DNA from: Clostridium luticellarii
GTDB lineage: Bacteria; Bacillota; Clostridia; Clostridiales; Clostridiaceae
Reading direction: 5' to 3'
Assembly (NCBI RefSeq): GCF_002995845.1
Contig: NZ_PVXP01000016.1
Coordinates: forward strand, 1 to 61,269
DNA length: 61,269 nucleotides
The position numbers and the translations under genes are program-made. Each line of letters starts with the position of its first letter. Within the stretch, counting starts at the first letter, position 1. The notes below the pieces were generated by a model, which was not told where the DNA came from, did not search any database, and was given only the letters and a program-made list of their open reading frames with translations. Shown here one piece after another: positions 45,168-54,042 of the stretch.

Positions 45168-45194
45168 AGCTGTGTTTTTATAGCTTTTTTTAAT
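45168..45194 (+). terminator. Small terminator after the CC leader ORF
   Basis: AGCTGTG / TATAGCT stem (two G-U pairs), loop TTTT, followed by TTTTTTT. Starts five nt after the leader stop codon. Confidence 0.55.
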
Positions 45195-45251
45195 TAAAAT
45201 CAATAAATCATAGATTTTCACATTATTTTTTAAAAAAATTATAAAAAAATG

Positions 45252-45280
45252 TTGACAAGATAAATATAACAGTGTATATT
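45252..45280 (+). promoter_or_regulatory. Sigma-A promoter of SAM riboswitch 2 and the transporter/nitrogenase-like operon
   Basis: Consensus TTGACA, 17-nt spacer, TATATT. It lies 64 nt upstream of the second aptamer and is the probable main promoter of the operon through 53.6 kb. Confidence 0.85.
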
Positions 45281-45343
45281 AAATATCAATAAACACGACG
45301 AACGTGACAGACAATGAATTTTAAAAGTAATTAAAATAGAAAA

Positions 45344-45450
45344 CTTCTTATCTAGAGAGACAGAGGGACTGGCCCTATGATGTCCGGCAACCAACATTTT
45401 TCATTAGAATGTGTGGTGCCAATTCCAGCAGGTAGAACCTGAGAGATGAG
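45344..45450 (+). ncRNA. SAM-I (S-box) riboswitch aptamer 2
   Basis: Near-identical to copy 1 with the same conserved blocks (GGAGGGACTGGCCCTATGA, GTCCGGCAACCA, GGTGCCAATTCCAGCAGGT, GAGAGATGAG). Directly controls the downstream ABC transporter and nitrogenase-like operon by premature termination when SAM is high. Confidence 0.95.
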
Positions 45451-45466
45451 AGAATACGAGGATTAA

Positions 45467-45500
45467 AACTTCCTGCATTTTCTCACAAGGAAGTTTTTTT
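45467..45500 (+). terminator. Expression-platform terminator of SAM riboswitch 2
   Basis: AACTTCCT / AGGAAGTT stem with a 13-nt loop and seven T residues, same as in copy 1. Confidence 0.88.
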
Positions 45501-45548
45501 ATTTTATAAAATTTAGTTTAGTGGAATTAGTTGACTGGATAGACTGGA

Positions 45549-45583
45549 GACTGATCAAATCAAAATTTGATCAGTCTTTTTTA
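45549..45583 (+). terminator. Second terminator behind SAM riboswitch 2
   Basis: GACTGATCAAAT / ATTTGATCAGTC stem, loop CAAA, then six T residues. Any transcript entering the operon must pass both terminators. Confidence 0.85.
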
Positions 45584-45736
45584 TTTATTACTGTATTGTT
45601 TGCTGAAAATAAAATAAGTTAATTTCTTGCACTAGTTAATTATTTTGGTGTGATTTAGCTTACAGATAGAAAAACTCCAACATAATATGTTAACCTTTCA
45701 TTAAAAACGACCAAATAATCAATGGAGGTAGCATAT

Positions 45737-45790
45737 ATGTCAGAGCTTTTTAAACACAACATTATCTTACCACAGTTATTGAAAATTTGA
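45737..45790 (+). CDS. Candidate 17-codon ORF before the transporter genes
   Basis: A 17-codon frame (MSELFKHNIILPQLLKI) 7 nt after a TGGAGG site, ending 64 nt before the ATPase gene. It may be a translated leader, or the start of a lost gene. No function can be given. Confidence 0.3.
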   Translation: MSELFKHNIILPQLLKI

Positions 45791-45854
45791 AAGACTTTAT
45801 TTAAATTGGAATTTAATAGAAAATACAAAGAAAATGAATACAGGGGGTTTTGTA

Positions 45855-46724
45855 ATGAGTGAAGAAGCTGTTGAGACTATTTTAAAGCCTGATTTCAGCA
45901 CTGATGTCAAATTGCAAGTTAAAAATATTACAAAAAAATTTACTATAAGAAAAAAACAGAATGGAGAATATTCTACCGTAACTATACTGGATAATATAAG
46001 TCTTGAAGTAAAAAAAGGAGAGTTCCTCGTAATTGTTGGACCAAGCGGCTGCGGGAAAACCACGCTCCTTGATATTTTCGGAGGCCTTTCTAAACCAACA
46101 GAAGGTACTGTAAGTATTGATGGTGAAAGCATAGATGGGCCTGATTTGAACAGGGGGATAGTTTTTCAGCAATATGCATTGTTTCCATGGCTTACAACTG
46201 CTGAAAATGTGGGATTTGTACTAGAAAGTCAAAATGTAAAGAAAAAGGAAAGAGATAAAATTGTAAATAAACTTTTAGCATTGGTGGGGCTTTCAGGTTT
46301 TGAAAATCATTATCCACATCAGTTGAGTGGAGGCATGAAGCAGAGGGCAGCCATTGCAAGAGCATTGTCCTTTGAGCCAGATATACTTCTCATGGATGAA
46401 CCTTTTGGAGCTCTTGATTCTCTTACCAGGGAAATTTTACAAAGAGAACTTCTTAGGATAAGAAATGAGACAGGCAAGACAATAATATTTATCACCCATA
46501 GCATTGATGAAGCTGTTTTTCTTGCGGACAGGGTTGCAGTTATGACGGTTAGGCCAGGAACTATAAAGAAAATTGTAAAAATACCACTGTCCCGCCGTTC
46601 CAGACTGGAAAATGAAGATATCAGATCCACAAAAGAATTTGTACAAATACGTCAAAGTTTATGGGCACTGATAAAAGAAGAAGTTTTTAAAAGCCAGAAA
46701 TATTTTAGAGAAGAAAGGAAGTGA
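45855..46724 (+). CDS. ABC transporter ATPase, SsuB/TauB/nitrate type
   Basis: ATP-binding subunit, about 289 aa from the ATG at 45855, which follows AGGGGG; the ATG at 45834 would place the site inside the gene. Motifs: Walker A GPSGCGKTTLL, Q-loop QQYALFPW, signature LSGGMKQRAAIARAL, Walker B LLMDEPFGALD and switch ITHSIDEA. It belongs to the group that takes up sulfonates, taurine, nitrate or thiamine precursors. Under SAM riboswitch control it most likely feeds an organic sulfur source to the cell. Confidence 0.92.
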   Translation: MSEEAVETILKPDFSTDVKLQVKNITKKFTIRKKQNGEYSTVTILDNISLEVKKGEFLVIVGPSGCGKTTLLDIFGGLSKPTEGTVSIDGESIDGPDLNRGIVFQQYALFPWLTTAENVGFVLESQNVKKKERDKIVNKLLALVGLSGFENHYPHQLSGGMKQRAAIARALSFEPDILLMDEPFGALDSLTREILQRELLRIRNETGKTIIFITHSIDEAVFLADRVAVMTVRPGTIKKIVKIPLSRRSRLENEDIRSTKEFVQIRQSLWALIKEEVFKSQKYFREERK

Positions 46725-46728
46725 TAAA

Positions 46729-47544
46729 ATGCAAAAAGAAGTTCATTTTTCAGAGATAAGTCCAGGAGTTGAGAAAATTAAATCAAAATTTATAAATATT
46801 TATCAGCGAACTATTGTTATTATTGTTGTTTTAGCTATATGGGAAGCTGCACCCAGGTTAAATTTAATTGATCCTGTATTTATACCGCCTCCATCTGCAA
46901 TAGTATCTGCCATGGTGAATTTGATTTTGTCCAATGAATTGATAAAATTGATAGCCGCCAGTATGCGAAGAGCAGTGATTGGTTATGCCATAGCAGTTGC
47001 TTTGGCCATTCCGCTGGGATTTCTTGTGGGATGGTTTAAGAAATTTGAAAAATATATGGATCCTCTGTTCCAGACTTTACGTCAGGTCAACACCATGACC
47101 ATTTTACCATTATTTATTCTGCTGCTGGGAATAGGTGAAGCTTCAAAAATAGCCATGATAGCTTTTGCGAGCTTCTGGTCTACTTTCATGAATACAGTGA
47201 GTGCAGTTAAAGGTGTTGATCCGCTGTATGTAAAATGTGCCAAATCAATAAAGCTTTCCAATAGTAAAATATTTAGGAAGGTGGTTTTACCATCAGCTAT
47301 TCCGTCTATTTTTACAGGATTAAGATATAGTGCTTCTGTAGCACTTCTGTTATTGATAACTACTGAAATGCTGGGTGGTACCAGTGGACTTGGATATGCG
47401 ATTACCAACTGGCAGATGCTTTTTCAGACAGATAAAATGTGGGCAGGTATTGTTACAATGGCTGTAATTGGATTGATTATAAATAATATTTTTGTGTGGC
47501 TGGAGAAGAGATTGACCTACTGGAAGTACGATTTCCATCAATAG
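46729..47544 (+). CDS. ABC transporter permease, SsuC/TauC type
   Basis: Membrane subunit (271 aa, six helices) paired with the ATPase encoded 4 nt upstream. Pattern of the BPD_transp_1 family: VFIPPPSAIVSAMVNL after helix 1, an EAA-type coupling loop (YVKCAKSIKLSNSKIFRKVV), and LLITTEMLGGTSGLGYAI. Confidence 0.92.
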   Translation: MQKEVHFSEISPGVEKIKSKFINIYQRTIVIIVVLAIWEAAPRLNLIDPVFIPPPSAIVSAMVNLILSNELIKLIAASMRRAVIGYAIAVALAIPLGFLVGWFKKFEKYMDPLFQTLRQVNTMTILPLFILLLGIGEASKIAMIAFASFWSTFMNTVSAVKGVDPLYVKCAKSIKLSNSKIFRKVVLPSAIPSIFTGLRYSASVALLLLITTEMLGGTSGLGYAITNWQMLFQTDKMWAGIVTMAVIGLIINNIFVWLEKRLTYWKYDFHQ

Positions 47545-47581
47545 ATTATAATTTAAATTATAGAGTAGAGGAGTTATTATT

Positions 47582-48643
47582 ATGAAAAAAGAATTTAAAT
47601 TTTTAATGCCGCTTAAAGTTGTATCAGTTTTTTTAGTATTGGTATTAGGATTAACAGCATGTGGAACAAGCAGTGCAGGAAATTCAACATCAAATAAAAA
47701 AACAGCATCAGGAAAATCGGGAAAAGTAATCACTATAAATGTAGGTGGATACTGGGGAGCAGGAGGTCTTACAACCTATGATCCGCTGATAGTGGCACAA
47801 AAACTGGGATATTTTAAAAATATTAAAATTGTGGATTCCAGTGTACCGGTAGGAGCTGATACATTGGCGGCTCTTACATCTGGGCGTATCCAGGCAGCTC
47901 ATCTCCAGTACTCCATTGCCATAAGTGCTGTGGCAAAAGGTGCAAAGCTGAAAGCAGTTGCAGCTGCCCACGGCGGTCAGAATACTTCCAACCTGCATTT
48001 TTATGTACCAAAAGATAGTCCGATTCACGGCCCGCAGGATTTAAAGGGCAAGTCAATTGGCGGTATTAGAATTGGTGATTCTGCATATTATGGTCTTTCG
48101 GATTGGCTTAAAAAAGGTGGAGTGTCAATAAATGATGTTAAATTTGTTACAGTACAGCCAGGTCAGACATTCCAGGTATTGGAGAAAAATCAGCTGGCAG
48201 GAGTGGGAACCTGGTCGGATTTTGAACAGAAACCTATAGAAGAATCAGGTAAATATCGTACTTTGTTTACTGTGTATGATCTTTTCCCAAAAGGACTCAT
48301 TCACTGCGGTTTGTTTCTCAATCAGAAATTTATAGATGAAAACCCTGAAGCTGTTAAAGAACTTACTATTGGATTTGAAAAGGCAAACACCTGGCTTCAG
48401 AAAAACCCGGAAAAGGGTAAAGAACTGCATGTTCAGATTGCAAAAGAAAGAGGACTTGATCCATCTGCAATAGAAAAATATTATTCTGTAGTTGACATTA
48501 GACCTCATTCATTGGCAAAGGGCAGTGATGCCCAATATTTTATAGATAAATTGGAGGAATATAAATATATACCAAAAGGAAAAGTTAAAGTGTCAGATGT
48601 ACAGACAAATGAGTTTAACCCTTATGCTGGTAAAAGTGAGTGA
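47582..48643 (+). CDS. ABC transporter substrate-binding lipoprotein, SsuA/NMT1-like
   Basis: Binding protein (353 aa) with a lipoprotein signal (LGLTACGTSS). The mature region shows the NMT1/SsuA fold marks: GGLTTYDPLIVAQKLGYFKN, GADTLAALTSGRIQAAH, and DLKGKSIGGIRIGDSAYYGL. The ligand is probably a small sulfur compound such as a sulfonate or thioether, inferred from the SAM riboswitch and the nitrogenase-like genes. It is the third gene of the transporter block, after AGAGGAG. Confidence 0.9.
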   Translation: MKKEFKFLMPLKVVSVFLVLVLGLTACGTSSAGNSTSNKKTASGKSGKVITINVGGYWGAGGLTTYDPLIVAQKLGYFKNIKIVDSSVPVGADTLAALTSGRIQAAHLQYSIAISAVAKGAKLKAVAAAHGGQNTSNLHFYVPKDSPIHGPQDLKGKSIGGIRIGDSAYYGLSDWLKKGGVSINDVKFVTVQPGQTFQVLEKNQLAGVGTWSDFEQKPIEESGKYRTLFTVYDLFPKGLIHCGLFLNQKFIDENPEAVKELTIGFEKANTWLQKNPEKGKELHVQIAKERGLDPSAIEKYYSVVDIRPHSLAKGSDAQYFIDKLEEYKYIPKGKVKVSDVQTNEFNPYAGKSE

Positions 48644-48778
48644 TGGGAAAAAGTTTGAAAAAGACAAGGACTTTAATTCCAATAGTTATGGGGTAATGTT
48701 ATAGGCCTTTGAAATGTTGCTGGGAATGATATCACGCAGTAAATTGCCAAATATATATTGAAGGGAAGTTATTTGATA

Positions 48779-49303
48779 ATGAAACAAAAAAGTACAGCAC
48801 AAAAAATCGCATTAAGCGGAGTCCTAATTGCTTTTGCAGTTATTTTTGGTACATTTTCCATTCCGCTTGGAGCTGCAAGATTATCACCGCTGCAGAGTTT
48901 TGTAAATGTAGTAGGTGCAATAGTTTTAGGACCTGTTTATGCACTTGCAAATGCATTTATTGCAGCATTGATCAGGAATATTTTAGGAGTGGGAACTCTA
49001 TTGGCTTTTCCGGGCAGCATAATAGGAGCAGGTATTGCAGGAATTTTCTATGTTAAATTTAAAAAGCTCATAACTGCCGTGATCGGGGAAGTGATTGGAA
49101 CTGGAATAATAGGTGCCATAGTGGCTTACCCGGTGGCAAAGTTCTTGATTGGAAAAGAGGGTGCCGTATATGCATTTGTAATACCATTTGCACTTAGCAG
49201 TATATTTGGAGGCATCGTAGCTTATTTGTTTTTGAAGATACCTGTTATAACCAAGGTTTTAATTGACAATCAGGATAATAAGAAACTTTTAAAAAAGAAC
49301 TAG
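48779..49303 (+). CDS. ThiW-like ECF transporter S-component
   Basis: Membrane protein (about 174 aa, five to six helices) resembling ThiW, the presumed hydroxyethylthiazole S-component of energy-coupling-factor transporters. ATG at 48779 follows AAGGGAAG by 10 nt. Typical is the N-terminal ALSGVLIAFAVIFGTFSIPLG, then RLSPLQSFVNVVGAIVLGP. No ECF ATPase or EcfT gene is nearby; S-components share a general module. Within this operon it could import a thiazole, a vitamin or a methylthio compound. Confidence 0.8.
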   Translation: MKQKSTAQKIALSGVLIAFAVIFGTFSIPLGAARLSPLQSFVNVVGAIVLGPVYALANAFIAALIRNILGVGTLLAFPGSIIGAGIAGIFYVKFKKLITAVIGEVIGTGIIGAIVAYPVAKFLIGKEGAVYAFVIPFALSSIFGGIVAYLFLKIPVITKVLIDNQDNKKLLKKN

Positions 49304-49381
49304 GCTTCTTAATTTCATTTACTTTAGTTCAATTTTATTTTAAAAATAAAGTTCAATATAAAATGTAAGGAGGATATTGTT

Positions 49382-50908
49382 ATGTCAAAAGAACAGAAAA
49401 AGGAAATAGATCTTACTCAAAGTACCAGTCCCATTAGAGAAGATAGCCTGGGAAGTATCAAAGCTTTTTCAGGTAAGGTGAGTGATTTGATAAATGGAAA
49501 ACATGTTGGTGAAAATCTAGCTTGGCGTGATCACAAATTTCAGCAGACAGGAGGGTGCCTTTTGACCCAGACTGTAGGGAGACTTGTGACTATAAGGGAT
49601 TCTGCACTTGTTGTCCATGGGCCTGTGGGGTGCGCTCAGGGTACAAATGGTTACAGGGAAATATATCAGGGAATTCCCGAAAAATTCAGGGCATGGAAAG
49701 GAGAGGTGGAACTTCATGCAGTGAGCAGCAATCTTACGGAAAGCGATATTGTATTCGGAGGAGAGAGGAAACTAAGACTGGCAATAAAAGAAGCAGCTGG
49801 GAGATATAATCCAAAGGCAATTATAATTGCTTGCTCCTGTGCCTCAGGAGTAATGGGTGATGATATAGAGGGTATAGTAGCATCAGTTCAGCGTGAAGTG
49901 GAGCCTATACTCGTGCCTGTCCACTGCGAAGGTTTCAGATCCCAGATATCACAAAGTGCTTTTGATGGTTCCTCACATGCCATAGTGAAATATATAGTTC
50001 AAAAACCAAAGAAGAGACAGAAAGATTTGGTGGGTGTGATAGCCCCTATGAGTGTGACATTGGGAGATAAAAATGATCTCATAAGGATGTTCAATAAAAT
50101 TGGTTTGAGGGCAAGATTTATTCCAGACTTTGCTACAGTAGATGAATTAAAGGAAATCTCAGAGGCAGCAGTAATTGCACCTACATGCCAGTCATACGGT
50201 CAGTATATGCAGAAAGCTCTTTATGAAAATTATGGTACACCATATTTTCTGGATCCAGCTCCGCTTGGAATTGAAAATACCAAAATATGGTTTAGAAAGA
50301 TAGCTAAATATACAGGCAAAGAAAAGGAAGTAGAGCAGCCTATAAAAGAGGAATTGGATTTTGTACTGCCAAGATTGGAAGAACTCAAGAAATCATTTAA
50401 AGGAAGAGAAGCAAGCATTTATGTATCTGCAGGCCAAGCCAGGGCTGTATTTATTCCAAGGTTTGCAACTGAATTGGGTATTGATGTAGCAGCAGTTAAT
50501 ACACTTGAACTGGATCATAATATAGTGGATGAATTTGAACAAGTATATAATGAAATCGGTGATTTTGAAGTACATGCATCAGATTATCAGCCTTTTGAAC
50601 AGAGTCATTTGTTAAACAGATTGAAACCTGATCTTTACACAGGTTGTGCATTTATGGGCCTTTATAAGAGAGAGGGCAGTCAGCTTAGGAATCACTCTTT
50701 CCTTTCTGATTTTTCACCACAGTCAAATCAATTCTTCTTTAGAGGTATATTGAATTATGGAACTATTTTGGAGCGTGCTTTAAAAAATCCTTCCCTCAAC
50801 AAGACACTGTACAGGGAGACTCCAAGTCCATATAAATCATGGTGGTATGAACAAGATGATGTTGAGGCTTATGTTAAACCGAAAAAATCGTATGCGGCAA
50901 AAAAATAA
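49382..50908 (+). CDS. Nitrogenase-like component 1, NifD-type (MarD-like) subunit
   Basis: Catalytic alpha-type subunit, 508 aa. P-cluster cysteines correspond to C59 (QTGGCLL), C84 (VHGPVGCAQ) and C151/C153 (IACSCASGVMGDDIEG). The cofactor ligands of NifD also have counterparts: C269 in APTCQSYGQYM and H438 in LRNHSFLSD. The alpha-Gln191 region (CEGFRSQISQS) is kept, but the nearby active-site His195 of true nitrogenase is not at its place. It is therefore not a chlorophyllide or F430 reductase, nor a normal N2 reductase. It fits a methylthio-alkane reductase-like (Mar) enzyme. AAGGAGG before the ATG. Confidence 0.88.
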   Translation: MSKEQKKEIDLTQSTSPIREDSLGSIKAFSGKVSDLINGKHVGENLAWRDHKFQQTGGCLLTQTVGRLVTIRDSALVVHGPVGCAQGTNGYREIYQGIPEKFRAWKGEVELHAVSSNLTESDIVFGGERKLRLAIKEAAGRYNPKAIIIACSCASGVMGDDIEGIVASVQREVEPILVPVHCEGFRSQISQSAFDGSSHAIVKYIVQKPKKRQKDLVGVIAPMSVTLGDKNDLIRMFNKIGLRARFIPDFATVDELKEISEAAVIAPTCQSYGQYMQKALYENYGTPYFLDPAPLGIENTKIWFRKIAKYTGKEKEVEQPIKEELDFVLPRLEELKKSFKGREASIYVSAGQARAVFIPRFATELGIDVAAVNTLELDHNIVDEFEQVYNEIGDFEVHASDYQPFEQSHLLNRLKPDLYTGCAFMGLYKREGSQLRNHSFLSDFSPQSNQFFFRGILNYGTILERALKNPSLNKTLYRETPSPYKSWWYEQDDVEAYVKPKKSYAAKK

Positions 50909-50929
50909 ATTCAGGAGGAGAGGATAAGT

Positions 50930-52297
50930 TTGGCAAACAGCATTCAAAAATTAAAACTACAAGAAGTGGAAAGTGACAAGAGGGTTCTGGAAAATCCTAA
51001 GTATACTTGTGCATTGGGAGGGGCACTTTCGGTTATCACCAATATTCATAGAGCAGTGCCTATAATTCATGCAGGGATAGGCTGCGGAATGCAGCAAATG
51101 CTCAGCTTCAGGGCGGCAGGTGCTCAGCAGGGTGTGGGATATGTAAGTGGATTAAGTATTCCTTCCAGCAATCTTTCAGAGAGAGATGTTGTATTTGGCG
51201 GAGAAACAAGACTCAGGGAAGAGATTCGTTCTACAATAGATCTTATTGACGGAGATCTCTATGTTGTGGCAAACGGCTGTATTGCAGGAATGATTGGAGA
51301 TGACGTTGAGGGAATTGTAAGTGAATTTTCAGAGGAGAAAACTCCTGTATTGTATGTCAATTCCAGCGGATTTTTGGGAAATACCTATTTTGGATATGAG
51401 GCAGTTTTTGAGGCTGCGGCTGAACAGCTGGTTAAGCCCCTGCCAAAGGAAAAAGGACTGGTAAATATACTTGGGTTTGTACCATATCAGGATATATTCT
51501 GGAGGGGAAACTTACGCGAGATAAAAAGGTTGCTCAATAAAATCGGGTTGAAGACAAATCAGGTAATAGGAGATTTCAGCGGAATTGAAGGATTGAAAAA
51601 ACTTTCTGCTGCAGAATACACTATAGTGGTTTCTCCCTGGGTGGGAAGAAAAGTGGCAAAGCTCTTGCAAGAGAAATTTGACATACCGTATATAAATTTT
51701 CCCAATATACCTGTAGGACCAAGGGATTCCAGTGAGTTTTTACGTGCCATAGGAGAAAAAGTGGGTATATCCAAATCAAAAATTGAAAAAGCAATTGCGG
51801 AAGAAGAGAGAGAGGCTTATGAAGACCTCAATATCATAGGAGATGTTTGCTCAAGATTTTCAGCATCGCTTCCATTCGCCGTAGTTTCCGGATCAGCAAC
51901 AGCTGTGGGGATCGCCAGGTTCTTGACAAATGAAGCAGGATTTACTCCAAAGCTCATAATCATAAATGACGATCCACCAGCTGATACCAGAAAAGAGATA
52001 TTAGAGAGGCTTAAAGATCTTGGCGATAAAAATACTGTAGCCAAAACTGGTGGAATTAATCCTAAAGTTATTTTTGAAATAGATTCTTATGAGATACATG
52101 AGCATTTGAGGAATACTTATTTCAGGGTGCTTTTTGCAAGTTCCCAGGAGAGATATGAAGCTGAAGGTAAAAAGCAGATACATTTAAGTGTAACATTTCC
52201 TGCAGAGAATCGTGTTGTTGTAAGAGATACCTACACGGGATACGGCGGAGGAATTTCACTTATAGAAGATTTCTTGAGCAAATTTGTGAGACCATAG
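50930..52297 (+). CDS. Nitrogenase-like component 1, NifK-type (MarK-like) subunit
   Basis: Beta-type subunit, 455 aa, TTG start after AGGAGGAG. Three P-cluster cysteines are visible at C27 (KYTCALGGAL), C52 (HAGIGCGMQQ) and C117 (VANGCIAGMIGDDVEG), so a complete P-cluster can form at the interface with the D-type subunit. The C-terminal part ends in a block with DTYTGYGGGISLIED typical of nitrogenase beta homologs. It lacks the long N-terminal extension of NifK. Confidence 0.88.
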   Translation: MANSIQKLKLQEVESDKRVLENPKYTCALGGALSVITNIHRAVPIIHAGIGCGMQQMLSFRAAGAQQGVGYVSGLSIPSSNLSERDVVFGGETRLREEIRSTIDLIDGDLYVVANGCIAGMIGDDVEGIVSEFSEEKTPVLYVNSSGFLGNTYFGYEAVFEAAAEQLVKPLPKEKGLVNILGFVPYQDIFWRGNLREIKRLLNKIGLKTNQVIGDFSGIEGLKKLSAAEYTIVVSPWVGRKVAKLLQEKFDIPYINFPNIPVGPRDSSEFLRAIGEKVGISKSKIEKAIAEEEREAYEDLNIIGDVCSRFSASLPFAVVSGSATAVGIARFLTNEAGFTPKLIIINDDPPADTRKEILERLKDLGDKNTVAKTGGINPKVIFEIDSYEIHEHLRNTYFRVLFASSQERYEAEGKKQIHLSVTFPAENRVVVRDTYTGYGGGISLIEDFLSKFVRP

Positions 52298-52315
52298 TAT
52301 GGAGGAGGTTAATAT

Positions 52316-52747
52316 ATGGCGAAAGTTGCCGTAGCTAGCAGCGATGGCGTTTCTATAAACGAACATTTTGCAAGGGCGGATAAATTTTTTATTTATGAAA
52401 TTTACCAGGGTGGAGAATTTGAATTCATAGAGACAAGAGAAGTCCATTTTAATGATTCCAAGAGTGGGGAGGATAAATTAAACAAGATTGTAAAGCTGCT
52501 GGGAGATGTGAAATTGGTATTGGCCAGCAGCGTTGGATCTGGAGCAGTAGATGTGCTTCATGATAGGAAAATTGTGGCTGTAAGCCTCAGCGGATCTATA
52601 GAGAGGGCACTTGAATCCTATGCTAAAAGGGGAAAGATACTTGAATATCTTGTGGCCAAGGATACCTTTGGAGCTTCAGTTGATAGAGCTAATTGCCCAA
52701 TTAGGGCAGCAAAGATTCTGGCAAATGTACACCGCTTTGATGATTAA
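52316..52747 (+). CDS. NifX/NafY-type iron-molybdenum cofactor binding domain protein
   Basis: 143-aa protein of the dinitrogenase FeMo-cofactor biosynthesis family (NifX/NifY/NifB C-terminal domain). N-terminal VAVASSDGVSINEHFARADKF is the family signature, with H17 in NEHFA as likely cluster ligand. It starts 19 nt after the K-type gene and 46 nt before the H-type gene, which suggests a carrier for a NifB-type cluster or cofactor. No nifB, nifE or nifN lies in the window. Confidence 0.85.
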   Translation: MAKVAVASSDGVSINEHFARADKFFIYEIYQGGEFEFIETREVHFNDSKSGEDKLNKIVKLLGDVKLVLASSVGSGAVDVLHDRKIVAVSLSGSIERALESYAKRGKILEYLVAKDTFGASVDRANCPIRAAKILANVHRFDD

Positions 52748-53611
<864 letters not shown>

Positions 53612-53659
53612 ATTATTGCCTGCAGAGATGGAAGGAAATGTAATTATGGGGATATCAAT

Positions 53660-53693
53660 AATAAAAGTCTGAGAATATACTTAGGCTTTTATT
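53660..53693 (+). terminator. Terminator-like hairpin after the nifH-like gene
   Basis: AATAAAAGTCT / AGGCTTTTATT (one G-U pair) with 12-nt loop. The T-run is within the arm, so termination may be weak. Confidence 0.55.
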
Positions 53694-53729
53694 ACCATAT
53701 AAAATAAATTGTAAAAGAGGAGTTTTACC

Positions 53730-53939
53730 ATGGATAAAAGTAGATTGAAATTATTATCTGTGATAGTTTGTATAGTTGAAATTATATTGCTTTTTTTTAT
53801 TTTCGGATATATTCTATATAATGACCTGCCACTATGGGAAAATATCTGTTTTGTTGTAATTATAATTGTGAGTGTAATTTTGTACAGGGTGATAATAAAT
53901 TTGATATTTAATTTCTTGAGAAAAGGAGAAAGAATATGA
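53730..53939 (+). CDS. Small hydrophobic protein, two predicted membrane helices
   Basis: 69-aa protein of unknown function. Two hydrophobic segments (SVIVCIVEIILLFFIFGYIL and ICFVVIIIVSVILYRVII) with a short acidic turn between them and a basic C-terminus. GAGGAG precedes the ATG. It may be read from the preceding operon or a separate promoter; nothing points to a role. Confidence 0.6.
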   Translation: MDKSRLKLLSVIVCIVEIILLFFIFGYILYNDLPLWENICFVVIIIVSVILYRVIINLIFNFLRKGERI

Positions 53940-53979
53940 ATGCTTATGTTAGCTCTATATGTGGAATTTATCCTTAATC

Positions 53980-54022
53980 AAGAAAGGGTTGATCAAATAA
54001 AAAATTTGATCAACCCTTTCTT
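53980..54022. terminator. Bidirectional terminator between convergent genes
   Basis: A 19-bp perfect stem with AAGAAAGGGTTGATCAAAT as left arm and a 5-nt A-loop. T- or A-rich ends on both sides serve the small-protein gene and the convergent MFS gene. Confidence 0.85.
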
Positions 54023-54042
54023 ATTCATAATAAAATTTCCAT

